Source: a virus
Strand: one strand, 5' to 3'
Virus record (IMG/VR): IMGVR_UViG_3300042914_003711
Coordinates: 1 to 46,318 of that record
Length of the DNA stretch: 46,318 nucleotides
Part shown: positions 8,169-15,752 of the stretch, in pieces
Position numbering within the stretch: position 1 is the stretch's first letter
Layout: every line of letters begins with the position of its first letter
The notes under the pieces: model-generated
Seen by the model: only the letters and a program-made list of their open reading frames with translations
The model's database searches: none
What the model was told of the DNA's origin: nothing
Program-made: the position numbers and the translations under genes

Positions 8169-9182
8169 TTAGACGAACCTCAAATTGTGCATTTGTGCAA
8201 AAGTTTTGGGGTCTTTATTCAGGAAGTTGTATCCCATTCGAATGTAGTAATTCATGGTTTTACCATCTTGTCCTTCAATTCGATAAATAGGACCACGTTG
8301 ACGATCATAGGAAGTAAATGCTTCCAATCCTGGAGTGTTAATCTTTGCAAAAAGCAACGAAGTAAAGTTCGAGCCAATTGTGGAAACTCCACTTGCGGAT
8401 TCTGTGTTTGGCAAAATCGGATTGATTTGATAGTTAGGATAGAAGTTACCTGGATCGAAGAATCGTGCTCCACGATAAGTAACTACAAAACGATCAAAAG
8501 CATCCCGAGTTGTTTCAAAACCAGAACCAGCTCCAAGAAGTCGAATAGCCGCATTAATTCCTGCAAATGCTTGAGTGTTCAAGAAGATGACTACGCTACT
8601 AAAATCAGTAGAGTTATCACACATGTGTGAACAAATGATTTCAAGTTCATAAACAAGTCTTTGAGCATTTGCCAAAGTCATTGCAGATGGTCGTAAATCA
8701 ATTCCACCCAAGTCTCGCTTCAATTCAGTTGGAATCTTATTTGTAACTGGATTACGCATCCAACCACGGATTCCTTGGAATGATCGAGCATTTCCAGTTG
8801 TCACATCGTTGTTAAGAAACTTGTTGTTAAAATCTCGCGAGAAGATTCCTTGCCAAACTCTTAATTGAAACGTAACTGGATCAGTGATGTTAGCTCCGTT
8901 TTGTTGAACTAATGGATCAATGCTGAACTTGTGGAAAGCCCATTTGAAACTGGATTCAACCGAAGTTGGGTGAGAAAGGATTTCCGTAGAATCCATTTCC
9001 AAACCAGTCCAGTTAATTGTTCCGGCATTTTCACCATGGAAAACTGCATCCCTGATAACATGATGATCAGTCCACTTAAAGTCAAACAAACTCAAAATGG
9101 ATTGGTGATTTGATTGTGGTTCAAAAATTTCGCGGATTTGGGGCTCATTTTGATAACCCGCCGCAAGATCAGTATAAAACAT
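8169..9182 (-). CDS. Major capsid protein, 337 aa
   Basis: This is the likely HK97-fold coat protein. The length is typical and it follows the scaffold candidate. The sequence has a spine-helix-like segment (SAMTLANAQRLVYELEIICSH), a VTYRGARFFDPGNFYP region and a C-terminal beta part (GPIYRIEGQDGKTMNYYIRM) like that of many phage coat proteins. The start ATG at 9182 has AAGGA eight bases upstream, one of the better ribosome sites in this arm. An intrinsic terminator (9210-9250) separates it from the scaffold gene, so a promoter may lie close upstream. No protease or crosslinking motif can be seen. Confidence 0.75.
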   Translation of the reverse strand: MFYTDLAAGYQNEPQIREIFEPQSNHQSILSLFDFKWTDHHVIRDAVFHGENAGTINWTGLEMDSTEILSHPTSVESSFKWAFHKFSIDPLVQQNGANITDPVTFQLRVWQGIFSRDFNNKFLNNDVTTGNARSFQGIRGWMRNPVTNKIPTELKRDLGGIDLRPSAMTLANAQRLVYELEIICSHMCDNSTDFSSVVIFLNTQAFAGINAAIRLLGAGSGFETTRDAFDRFVVTYRGARFFDPGNFYPNYQINPILPNTESASGVSTIGSNFTSLLFAKINTPGLEAFTSYDRQRGPIYRIEGQDGKTMNYYIRMGYNFLNKDPKTFAQMHNLRFV

Positions 9183-9209
9183 AATTCTATTCCTTCATTG
9201 TCGAGGGTT

Positions 9210-9250
9210 AAAAAAATTCCCCTACGCATTAATATATTAATGAGTAAGGG
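9210..9250 (-). terminator. Intrinsic terminator between scaffold and capsid genes
   Basis: Bases 9219-9234 and 9235-9250 form a near-perfect inverted repeat (13 of 16 pairs, centre ATTAATATATTAAT). On the minus strand it is followed by AATTTTTTT. It ends a transcript coming from terminase, portal and scaffold, or acts as a partial attenuator. Confidence 0.65.
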
Positions 9251-9283
9251 AAAAATTGTTTAGGAGGATTACTTTACAAATGC

Positions 9284-9805
9284 TTATTTTTTCTTTTGCG
9301 CATTGACCACTGCTTCCTGATTAAATCCTTCAACTTTTTTATCTAATGGATTTGGATTTCCTTCGCCACCTTCACCTTCTTTCTTAGTAAACGGATTAGG
9401 TGTTGATCTACCAGTTAAAGTTTTCTCTAACAAGCGTGAAATTGCTTCGGCTCTTTCTGGAGTTTTAGGGTCTTGCCAATCTTCAGCAAAATCAGACAAC
9501 AATGCCTTTTCTTCTTCTGTTAGTTTACTAACTTTTTCCTCAATTAACAAACTACTCTTAAACTTCCCAAACAACTCCGAATAGTTTGTATTAAACTGCT
9601 CATTTTTAGTTGTTAATTCGTCTAATTGAGTTTTATGCGTTGCTAAGTCTGTTTCTAATTGAGTTAGTTTAGTTTGTGCTTCTTTAGTTTGTTCAACTTG
9701 TGCGGCCAACGTTGCTACTTCAATTTGCAATTTAGCTTTAGATTGAATTAATTCCTGATAAGTGTCAATGTCAATAGTGACGATGTTTTCTGTTTTATCG
9801 CTCAT
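9284..9805 (-). CDS. Capsid scaffolding protein candidate, 173 aa
   Basis: It precedes the major capsid gene and has the classic scaffold look. A long coiled-coil region (about residues 15-75, IEVATLAAQVEQTKEAQTKL and following heptads) is followed by a charged helix (EKVSKLTEEEKALLSDFAED) and a flexible Gly/Asn/Pro/Lys-rich C-terminus ending QKKK. Such proteins direct procapsid assembly and leave before DNA packaging. The start ATG at 9805 has GAGGAAAAT upstream and overlaps the previous stop (ATGA-type). Because no protease gene is seen nearby, it may exit intact. Confidence 0.65.
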   Translation of the reverse strand: MSDKTENIVTIDIDTYQELIQSKAKLQIEVATLAAQVEQTKEAQTKLTQLETDLATHKTQLDELTTKNEQFNTNYSELFGKFKSSLLIEEKVSKLTEEEKALLSDFAEDWQDPKTPERAEAISRLLEKTLTGRSTPNPFTKKEGEGGEGNPNPLDKKVEGFNQEAVVNAQKKK

Positions 9806-10302
9806 GATTTTCCTCCGAGATTATTTTTAAGTGCGGTTAAATCTGATCCTTCTGTTGGAACAAATTTACTGTTTCTAAACACTGCAACACTGTAAGTGTT
9901 ATCGAATCCCACAAACTTCCATTGTAAACTTTCTTCAAAGGATGGCCCTTCTGGGAATTGTTCACGAATTTGGTCATTTGTAATTTTTAGCAATTCAGGT
10001 CTTTCTCTAAATGCCGCCACATCCTGTTTCATATGCGTAACGGAATCAAAGTTGAATTGTGTTGTAGGTCGTTGATAGCGAATTAAAAAGGGATCGCCAA
10101 TTCCTAAGAATTCCTTTTCCTCTTTAATCTCATAATAGGTTTCACCTGTTTTGCTATCAATAAGAATTTCAATGTCGGTGAAGTGCTTCTTTATAGTTAC
10201 CTGATCTTTCTCATTAACTAATTCACTATAGTTTTCAATTATAGGAATCGACACTTCTTTTGATGGTTTTACTAGTCGGATTTTTAATATACCATTAGTC
10301 AT
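9802..10302 (-). CDS. Unrecognised head-module protein, 166 aa
   Basis: I do not recognise this protein. It lies between portal and scaffold, where phages often encode a prohead protease or a head morphogenesis protein, but no Ser-His-Asp protease signature is apparent. The N-terminus is beta-like (GILKIRLVKPSKEVSIPII). The middle is charged, and near the C-terminus there is a WKFVGFDNTYSVAVFRN segment and a Gly-Gly-Lys-Ser end. It has close spacing to the portal stop and overlap with the scaffold start. It is probably a minor head or assembly factor. Confidence 0.4.
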   Translation of the reverse strand: MTNGILKIRLVKPSKEVSIPIIENYSELVNEKDQVTIKKHFTDIEILIDSKTGETYYEIKEEKEFLGIGDPFLIRYQRPTTQFNFDSVTHMKQDVAAFRERPELLKITNDQIREQFPEGPSFEESLQWKFVGFDNTYSVAVFRNSKFVPTEGSDLTALKNNLGGKS

Positions 10303-10304
10303 AA

Positions 10305-11828
10305 TTATTCGCTCTCTTTTGATTCTTGCCTAGCTTTAGCTTCAGCATCTTTGTTTTTGTTGTTTTTGTTGTTTTTGTCGTTTTTGTTGTTTTCTTTTTG
10401 TTCTTGTTTTTCTTTTAAGTCTTGGATTTGTTTTTCAATTTGCTTGCATTCTTCTTCAGTTGGATCAAGGTCTAGTAAAGCGTTAAATCGTTTAATTGCG
10501 GATGGAATAGTCAAAATTCCAAGGTTCAATCCACTCTGGATCATTTGACTTTCCGTCAATCTATCTCCCGGTCCCATGTAATGAAGTCCACGAGGTCGAT
10601 CTAAATCAACATTAAACTTAATTTCATCCGGTTCAATCGGAAGTTCAATTAATCCCTTCATATTCGCCATTTTAGCAACCAAAATAAAGAGGTCTAACAA
10701 ACCTTCATTGAATTTATCGCGTAATGGCGTCAACTTAGTGATCGCAGGAGTGAATTGGCTTCGAGTCATTTCACTTGTCACATTTCCTTTATTAGTGACA
10801 TCTTTCATTCGATTAATAGTAACTCCAAGTGATTCGTAAAAAAGCATCTTGGCATCTTCTACCCAGCTACGAATATAAGCCTGAAACTTTCCACTAGCTT
10901 CTAAGATTTCAATTTGTGGTGTGACTAATTCCTGAGTTTCCTCATTCATAGTTGAATGAACTTCTAAAGCCTCACCACTTTGTAATGTGTTAATGTTGCT
11001 TGGTGGAATTGCATCCTTAAAAACTTTGATTGGAAATGCTTCGCGAGAATTAGCTTCTTGCATCCAAGCATAAACCAAGTCAATTGCTTTCAGGAGTTTA
11101 AACCGTCCATCTAAATCAAGAGAAACAACTCGCGTAGAACTCTTTTTGTGATTAGTGAACAAAACTCCCGGAATAGTTCCCAACTCGTTTGGAATAACTC
11201 GATCAATGTCACTTGGAGTCATCCCCATCATAGCTTTCCAGAAAGTTTCTTTATAACTATATGGATATTCGTCGTAGTCGTACACACTGTTTTCAATTTT
11301 AATTGATTTGTAAATTGTTCGTGTTTCTGGAGTTAACAATTCGAATTGCCATGATTTATATCCACCTTCATCAACCACGTAATGGAGAAAAACCGCATCA
11401 AGTGATTCATCATCTACTGAACTGAAAACTGGAGTAAATTGATTGGGTGACAAAAGTTTAAACTTAAATCCTTTGTCCGCGCTCCAAGCTGGCATCACAA
11501 AACACATTCCAAATAATCCCATAAAATTGCGGATCAAATGAAGTCGTAACTTAATGTTTTTCCAAAAATGAAATCGGAACAAATCACTTAAACTATCTTT
11601 TAGTTTATTAGATGTTTCAATTTTAGCCTCTCCTTCAATAATGAATTCAGTTCTAAAATCAATTGCTGTTTGTGCATGTAGAAACCCAATTAATCTACTA
11701 TTTGCAATTAAATCTTCATTGCCAGGTAAACCAAAAGTTGGATATGCACAACTATTATAGTGCGCCCAACTTTCAGCCCCAGCAAGTAACATTGTTCTAT
11801 GATGTTGTGGAACGTAATAGTTTTTCAT
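10305..11828 (-). CDS. Portal protein, about 507 aa
   Basis: It forms the dodecameric DNA gate at one capsid vertex. It follows the large terminase, and size and sequence fit the Mu/HK97/SPP1-type portals: an N-terminal domain with WAHYNSCAYPTFGLPGNEDL, a crown/clip region with KLLSPNQFTPVF, and a stem-helix region (KAIDLVYAWMQEANSREAF). A long C-terminal helical part follows. The C-terminus is a low-complexity Lys/Asn/Asp/Glu tail encoded by reiterated TTTTTGTTG-type sequence on the plus strand (about 10355-10400). I prefer ATG at 11828 (AAGGA upstream); a GTG at 11840 overlapping the terminase stop is possible. Confidence 0.75.
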   Translation of the reverse strand: MKNYYVPQHHRTMLLAGAESWAHYNSCAYPTFGLPGNEDLIANSRLIGFLHAQTAIDFRTEFIIEGEAKIETSNKLKDSLSDLFRFHFWKNIKLRLHLIRNFMGLFGMCFVMPAWSADKGFKFKLLSPNQFTPVFSSVDDESLDAVFLHYVVDEGGYKSWQFELLTPETRTIYKSIKIENSVYDYDEYPYSYKETFWKAMMGMTPSDIDRVIPNELGTIPGVLFTNHKKSSTRVVSLDLDGRFKLLKAIDLVYAWMQEANSREAFPIKVFKDAIPPSNINTLQSGEALEVHSTMNEETQELVTPQIEILEASGKFQAYIRSWVEDAKMLFYESLGVTINRMKDVTNKGNVTSEMTRSQFTPAITKLTPLRDKFNEGLLDLFILVAKMANMKGLIELPIEPDEIKFNVDLDRPRGLHYMGPGDRLTESQMIQSGLNLGILTIPSAIKRFNALLDLDPTEEECKQIEKQIQDLKEKQEQKENNKNDKNNKNNKNKDAEAKARQESKESE

Positions 11829-11836
11829 TTTTTCCT

Positions 11837-13525
11837 TCACTTAACCCGCCTATGAATTACAACGTTTGCACGTTTCTTCTCATTTTCCTTAACTACTGTC
11901 AGTGTTTTAATCTTGGAATTGATTAACAACCAGTTTGCCAATGCTAACATAATTACGCAGTCATCATGCCTTCCTTTTGGTGCTCCTAGCTTTCCGTTTG
12001 GTAAATTGGAGTAATCTTTTAACTCCTTAACTATAAACGTGAATGGAATCTTAAACAATCCCTCATTAAGTGAATCTTTTAAAGTTGACATCACCAATGG
12101 TTTTGTTTTCATGTTAGTTTGAAAACCAAATCTGTCCCTTAGTTTTTCTTTCTTTCTTTTGTTTCTATCTTCGGGTTCTTCATGCTTCCAAATTAAATGC
12201 AGAGGGTAATTATTTGCAATTACTTGTTGGATCACAGCATGACCGTGATTGTTCCTCTCTATTATTAACTCCGCGCTATTATAATATGCCCCCAGCTCTG
12301 TGATGATGTTACCCGTTGAGGCTGAGTCGAGTAAGGCCGATCTAACCAATGCCACAATTTCCCACGTCTCAGAGTCGAACACCCCTATTACTGTAGAGTC
12401 AGCGTCCACACCCTCGGACGGGTCACAGGCCAATTTGTATATTCTACCTGCTTGGGGACGTGCTAGAACGAAGATTTCATTTTCATTCCTTAAATTACAA
12501 TGGTGCATAAACTTAGGCAATGTTTGTGATTTATGCTTTAATTGCTCCAAATTCTTCTCATGTTTACTCAAGTTGTCAATGGACTGAACATTAAAATAGA
12601 GGTTTCCTTTATTTCTAAACGCTTCGTTAAGATTCGAGGGATATTCTTGTTTGAAAAGAGCTAACCCGTTTCCAAGATCGGAAACTTCAAAAGTGCGAAT
12701 CTTCTTACGTCGGAACAGAATTTGGCCCTGTGTGAGCAACAATTCTTGTGCTAAATCTTTTTCATTCCCAACTACTCCATCGTGTAAAAATTCAAAATCA
12801 TCAGTAACCGCTTCTGCATATTCTGCAATCATATGCCAAGGATCAAATAAAACCATGTATTCGGATGAACCTTCTGCGGCTTGCATCGTTAATTCGTAGA
12901 ACATTCCAAGTGTTCCATTACCAGTTGATTCCCAAATTATATTTCCATCTTCGGGAATTGATTGCACAACACCAGTTAGTAGTTTAGGTGCATTAACATA
13001 AAAAGCAGCTTCAGTAGCAAGCAAATTATGATAAGTAAAGCCACGGCCTTTTTCAAATGATTTGTCAGTTCCAATATGAAACTTCGAATTGTTTGGAAGT
13101 AAGATTTCACGCGAGTTGTCCTTTAAAGTAGAATATTGTTCAGTAAACGCAAATCTCTTTAACTGCGAACTAATCCGATCCTTAATTTCAACTGACGTAT
13201 CCTCTAGGTGTGCGAGGATTAGAGTTAAAGTGTTAGCAATATTTACACCAGTTAAAAGTTTTTGCGAGGACCAAAATGTTGAACTTCCAACCTGACGAGG
13301 TTTAACGACAATTGCCCTACAACCTCTCCAATTCCTAACTCCACCGTAAGGAACTACTGCTTTATTGTAGTAGTTTTGTTGAATTGGATTCATGTTCTCA
13401 TAAGTAAATGGAATCACCTGACGATTCTTACCTATGATTGTTAAATCACCAAAATCAAAAAACCGAGTAGCCGAATTTTTGTTTACTTGTTCTACGCTCT
13501 GTTTCAGAATGTCATCAAAGTTCAT
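11837..13525 (-). CDS. terL: Terminase large subunit, about 562 aa
   Basis: This is the ATP-driven packaging motor and headful or cos nuclease. The N-terminal ATPase has a deviant P-loop, KPRQVGSST, with the lysine at its front as in lambda gpA-type motors instead of the usual GKS/T. It also has a LLATEAAFY Walker-B-like segment with the catalytic Glu. The C-terminal RNase H-like nuclease shows three acidic sites: LACDPSEGVDADSTVIGVFD, ELIIERNNHGHAV, and GRHDDCVIMLALANW. I chose ATG at 13525 (GGACGAAAACCAAC upstream), which overlaps the previous gene; ATG at 13546 would add seven residues. Confidence 0.88.
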   Translation of the reverse strand: MNFDDILKQSVEQVNKNSATRFFDFGDLTIIGKNRQVIPFTYENMNPIQQNYYNKAVVPYGGVRNWRGCRAIVVKPRQVGSSTFWSSQKLLTGVNIANTLTLILAHLEDTSVEIKDRISSQLKRFAFTEQYSTLKDNSREILLPNNSKFHIGTDKSFEKGRGFTYHNLLATEAAFYVNAPKLLTGVVQSIPEDGNIIWESTGNGTLGMFYELTMQAAEGSSEYMVLFDPWHMIAEYAEAVTDDFEFLHDGVVGNEKDLAQELLLTQGQILFRRKKIRTFEVSDLGNGLALFKQEYPSNLNEAFRNKGNLYFNVQSIDNLSKHEKNLEQLKHKSQTLPKFMHHCNLRNENEIFVLARPQAGRIYKLACDPSEGVDADSTVIGVFDSETWEIVALVRSALLDSASTGNIITELGAYYNSAELIIERNNHGHAVIQQVIANNYPLHLIWKHEEPEDRNKRKKEKLRDRFGFQTNMKTKPLVMSTLKDSLNEGLFKIPFTFIVKELKDYSNLPNGKLGAPKGRHDDCVIMLALANWLLINSKIKTLTVVKENEKKRANVVIHRRVK

Positions 13526-14066
13526 GTTGGTTTTCGTCCATTGCAATCATGTTCTGGTAAAGTTTACGAACATCTAGAGTTAATCTACCAAGTTTTTCCG
13601 GATCATTCACGTAAAGTTTAACCACCTGGAAAACTGAAGCCATGAAAACTTTAATCTGTGTTTCAGTTAATTGTTTGTTTTCGCGGGCCTTTGAAGTGTC
13701 ACGAGCTGAAAGAGCTTTAGTTTGTGAATCAATGAGCTTAACAATGATATTTGATTTGTTAGTGACTTGATCCAAATTCTTCTTGCGATCTCGAAGTCGA
13801 TTCACTAATTCCATTTCGGCTCTTGTTAAACCATCTTTATCTGCAAAATGTGAAAGCAAATCCCCAGTTAATTGCTTGTCAAAGAATTCGGGATTCTGCT
13901 CGTTAATTTCCAAAACTTCGTTGACTAGGGAGCGGAGAACTGACAAGTTTTCTTCGTATTGCCTAGAAAAAACGTCGTTAGTTGTTAAAATGTTTCTAAT
14001 CGGGGCCGGGGTTTCGACTTCACCACCAACAATGATTTGGTTTGAATTTGGTTCAAATTTTTCCAT
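13515..14066 (-). CDS. Terminase small subunit candidate, 183 aa
   Basis: It is encoded directly upstream of the large terminase with a short overlap, the usual place for the DNA-recognition subunit. It is strongly helical and charged: SVLRSLVNEVLEINEQN, RAEMELVNRLRDRKKNLDQV, then TETQIKVFMASVFQVVKLYV and a helical C-terminus. I do not see a textbook N-terminal helix-turn-helix, so the alternative is the 147-residue gene just upstream, or that both take part in packaging. Its start ATG at 14066 lies within the upstream gene. Confidence 0.45.
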   Translation of the reverse strand: MEKFEPNSNQIIVGGEVETPAPIRNILTTNDVFSRQYEENLSVLRSLVNEVLEINEQNPEFFDKQLTGDLLSHFADKDGLTRAEMELVNRLRDRKKNLDQVTNKSNIIVKLIDSQTKALSARDTSKARENKQLTETQIKVFMASVFQVVKLYVNDPEKLGRLTLDVRKLYQNMIAMDENQHEL

Positions 14067-14496
14067 CTTCTTTTAACCTATCTAGTAGTTTCTTTTTGGT
14101 AATGTGGTAGGAAGCGTCGCCTTTTTTACGCAACATGAATTCTTCAAATTCTTCATCAGTCACGAACATTGATTTAAATTCAATTAAGTCAAAGTCAATT
14201 GTTTCCTCAACTTTGGCGACACTAATTATTGTTTCTAACGGCGCTTCGCGCCGCCGCCTTCTTGTTTCATTATCGAATTCGTTTAAGGTGTAAGTGAGCA
14301 AACGACTAAAAGTGCGATCTGGAAACTTCTCCGCATCTATAAACAATTGTGGCAAAATCTCTTCTATGACTTCACGTTTACGACGTGTCACACGCATCAA
14401 CAATGTTAAAAATGTATTTAACCCGAGCGAAGCGAGGGCCAATCGGAGATTGGTACACTTCCAAGAATTCAAATCATTATAATTTTCCATTTTCAT
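14053..14496 (-). CDS. Unrecognised protein upstream of terminase, 147 aa
   Basis: The family is not recognised. The protein is basic in the first half (LLMRVTRRKREVIEE, NETRRRRREAPLE) and ends with a helical, charged part (YHITKKKLLDRLKEDGK). This would suit a DNA-binding role in packaging, next to the small terminase candidate that it overlaps by 14 bases. The first residues (MENYNDLNSWKCTNLRL) occur again, in diverged form, in two mini-ORFs immediately upstream (14545-14622 and 14477-14548), an unusual duplication of a gene start. Two short GC-rich patches in the gene (CGAGCGAAGCGAGGG around 14424 and GGCGCTTCGCGCC-like around 14240) form hairpins and are out of character with the AT-rich surroundings. 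Confidence 0.55.
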   Translation of the reverse strand: MKMENYNDLNSWKCTNLRLALASLGLNTFLTLLMRVTRRKREVIEEILPQLFIDAEKFPDRTFSRLLTYTLNEFDNETRRRRREAPLETIISVAKVEETIDFDLIEFKSMFVTDEEFEEFMLRKKGDASYHITKKKLLDRLKEDGKI

Positions 14497-14548
14497 TTAT
14501 TTGTCGGAGACAAGATGAATTCCACGAATTAATTTCATAATAATTCAT
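14477..14548 (-). CDS. Second diverged leader mini-ORF, 23 aa
   Basis: It starts at ATG 14548 and encodes MNYYEINSWNSSCLRQ, again of the pattern Y-(N/Y)-(D/E)-(L/I)-x-SW-x4-LR seen in the downstream gene and the other mini-ORF. It ends inside the start of the 147-residue gene. A still shorter trace (MNEWNSSRN) lies further upstream near 14674. Whether these are translated is unknown. Confidence 0.35.
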   Translation of the reverse strand: MNYYEINSWNSSCLRQINENGKL

Positions 14549-14879
14549 TTCAATTTCGTAAACCTAAATCGGAGACTGGAACTAGACCAACTACTTAAAT
14601 CATTATAATTTTCCATTTTCATTGGCTTGCATGAATTCATTTTAGTTTCTAGATGAGTTCCACTCATTCATTTTAATTTTGTTTTATTTATTTTATTTTT
14701 TTTTTATTCTAACTCACCGGCGACATGTGACACGGGATGGCTCGACCACCTCTCACCCCCCTACGGGGGGTTGAGAAGGTGTTTCGCCTGTACATCCGGG
14801 GAAGTACACATGATCGACAGGGGAAGTACAGAGGAAATGGGAGTTTCGCCCGTCGGTTTCCCCTGTTGAACCGTGAGGT
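14500..14879. other. Noncoding hairpin-rich block upstream of terminase (possible pac/cos region)
   Basis: Apart from the mini-ORFs there is no gene here. The right part (14715-14885) is GC-rich. It holds a strong hairpin (CTCA-CCCCCC/GGGGGG-T-TGAG, 14752-14775), a second hairpin, and repeated GGGGAAGTACA (near 14797 and 14819) and CGCCCGTCG (near 14848 and 14895). The left part is A/T-rich with duplicated gene-start sequence. A noncoding, structured block just upstream of terminase genes is where packaging sites often lie; that role is inference. Confidence 0.35.
14545..14622 (-). CDS. Mini-ORF duplicating the start of the next gene, 25 aa
   Basis: ATG at 14622 begins MKMENYNDLSSWSSSSLR, matching the start of the 147-residue gene (MKMENYNDLNSWKCTNLR) at residue and partly at base level. 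It then ends after 25 codons at a TGA overlapping another ATG (ATGA at 14548-14545). It could be a diverged remnant of a tandem duplication, or a leader peptide. Confidence 0.4.
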   Translation of the reverse strand: MKMENYNDLSSWSSSSLRFRFTKLK

Positions 14880-14884
14880 TCAAC
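14865..14884. other. Perfect 8-bp stem hairpin with GTGA loop
   Basis: GTTGAACC (14865-14872), loop GTGA, GGTTCAAC (14877-14884). On the plus strand the loop is of the GNRA type. No U-run follows on either strand, so it is not a simple intrinsic terminator. It overlaps the 3' end of the gene that stops at 14880. Confidence 0.6.
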
Positions 14885-15311
14885 CGTTGGCTTCGCCCGT
14901 CGAGGATGTTGCCCGAGCCTTGCGCTTTGGTGCATTAGTGATTTCAGTGAACTGATTCATCAATTGTCCAAATGAAGCGTTTAATGCACGTCGCAATTGG
15001 TCTGCATCAACCGAAGCCCAATTAGCTTGTTCCGCAATCAAAACTTCCATAGATGGATTCTCGACACCAAACAAGGTGAGTTTGCGAATCCCCTTCTTTC
15101 CAGTAGCAACTGTGAGTGTTCCGAGAATTTCTGTGACTTCAGCACATGAAGTTGCGTTTGGAAACAGAGTGTCAAAACCCTTGATTTGAGTTTTGAGAAT
15201 AGGTCCGGCAACGTCCCAATCCACTCTTGAAAGAGCATTTGCTAATTTGCTCCACTTTTGGATCGTCGATTGTCGAAATGTTGATTGAGTTTGAGTTTGA
15301 GTGTTTTCCAT
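14880..15311 (-). CDS. Unrecognised protein of the GC-rich island, about 143 aa
   Basis: No family is recognised. From ATG 15311 (GGAAATGATT upstream) it encodes a Gln/Thr-rich N-terminus (MENTQTQTQSTFRQST) and a helical body with WSKLANALSRVDWDVAGP and LRRALNASFGQLMNQFTEI. The C-terminus is basic, Ala/Lys/Arg-rich (NAPKRKARATSSTGEANG). The open frame extends further upstream (ATG 15431, then a Pro/Lys-rich stretch with QKKSRPNPTHK). However, the promoter at 15441-15470 would start transcription near 15434, making the longer forms leaderless. It is the last gene before the hairpin block and terminase module. Confidence 0.5.
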   Translation of the reverse strand: MENTQTQTQSTFRQSTIQKWSKLANALSRVDWDVAGPILKTQIKGFDTLFPNATSCAEVTEILGTLTVATGKKGIRKLTLFGVENPSMEVLIAEQANWASVDADQLRRALNASFGQLMNQFTEITNAPKRKARATSSTGEANG

Positions 15312-15440
15312 AATCATTTCCGTTTGTTGCCCTATGCCTACTAACGTAGGCGGGGCGGGATTTTTTGCGTTCCCACTTTTGTGGGTGGGATTAGGCCGGG
15401 ATTTTTTCTGTTTGGGCTTTATCGTTCCCATGACTTCTTT

Positions 15441-15470
15441 ATAGTACCACACTCAATTTTTGGTTGTCAA
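15441..15470 (-). promoter_or_regulatory. Sigma70-like promoter for the gene ending at 14880
   Basis: On the minus strand TTGACA (15470-15465) is followed after 18 bases by TACTAT (15446-15441), then TAAAG. The -35 box is perfect. It stands just upstream of the gene at 14880-15311 and downstream of the terminator at 15697-15729, so this gene and perhaps the terminase module have their own transcription start. Confidence 0.6.
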
Positions 15471-15534
15471 GAGTTTTCACGGAATTTTACGAAAATTTCT
15501 CTATCCGGGATTTTTGGTTGTCAATGGTTTTCAC
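15457..15534. repeat. Direct repeat around a -35 box (two 24-bp copies)
   Basis: 15457-15480 and 15511-15534 match at 22 of 24 positions, each containing TTGACAACCAAAAA on the minus strand. The centre spacing is 54 bp. Only the downstream copy has a good -10 box, so the upstream copy may be a weaker second promoter or a binding site. Confidence 0.6.
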
Positions 15535-15696
15535 GAATTTTTTTTCTGGTCGGGGTTTTTGGTTTGTGTTTTGGTTGATTCGATTGTTTTGAAATTTTTT
15601 GTAAAAAATATTTTTCAAGTCGAAACTCTTCCGCTTAAATTCTGTCAGTTTGGCTGGAGCCAGGGTGCATTTACGTGTCAGTAACTAGGTTTTAAA

Positions 15697-15729
15697 CTAA
15701 AAAGACCCCGGTCAAAAGTTGACCGGGGT
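15697..15729 (-). terminator. Strong intrinsic terminator after the 15753 gene
   Basis: An 11-bp perfect stem (15705-15715 with 15719-15729) with loop AAG is followed on the minus strand by TCTTTTTAG. It ends the leftward early transcript of the GC-rich island. The 220 bases between it and the promoter at 15470 hold AT-rich palindromes but no gene that I can support. Confidence 0.85.
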
Positions 15730-15752
15730 TGAGATCGACTAGAGAGTCGGAG

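Noticed and set aside
10355-10400. Functional DNA repeat (TTTTTGTTG)n
   Set aside because: It encodes the Lys/Asn-rich tail of the portal protein and is more simply low-complexity coding sequence.
14737-14955. Coding frames of 60-72 codons on both strands of the GC-rich hairpin block
   Set aside because: The frames follow hairpins and direct repeats, lack ribosome sites and protein-like composition, and overlap a better gene at one end.
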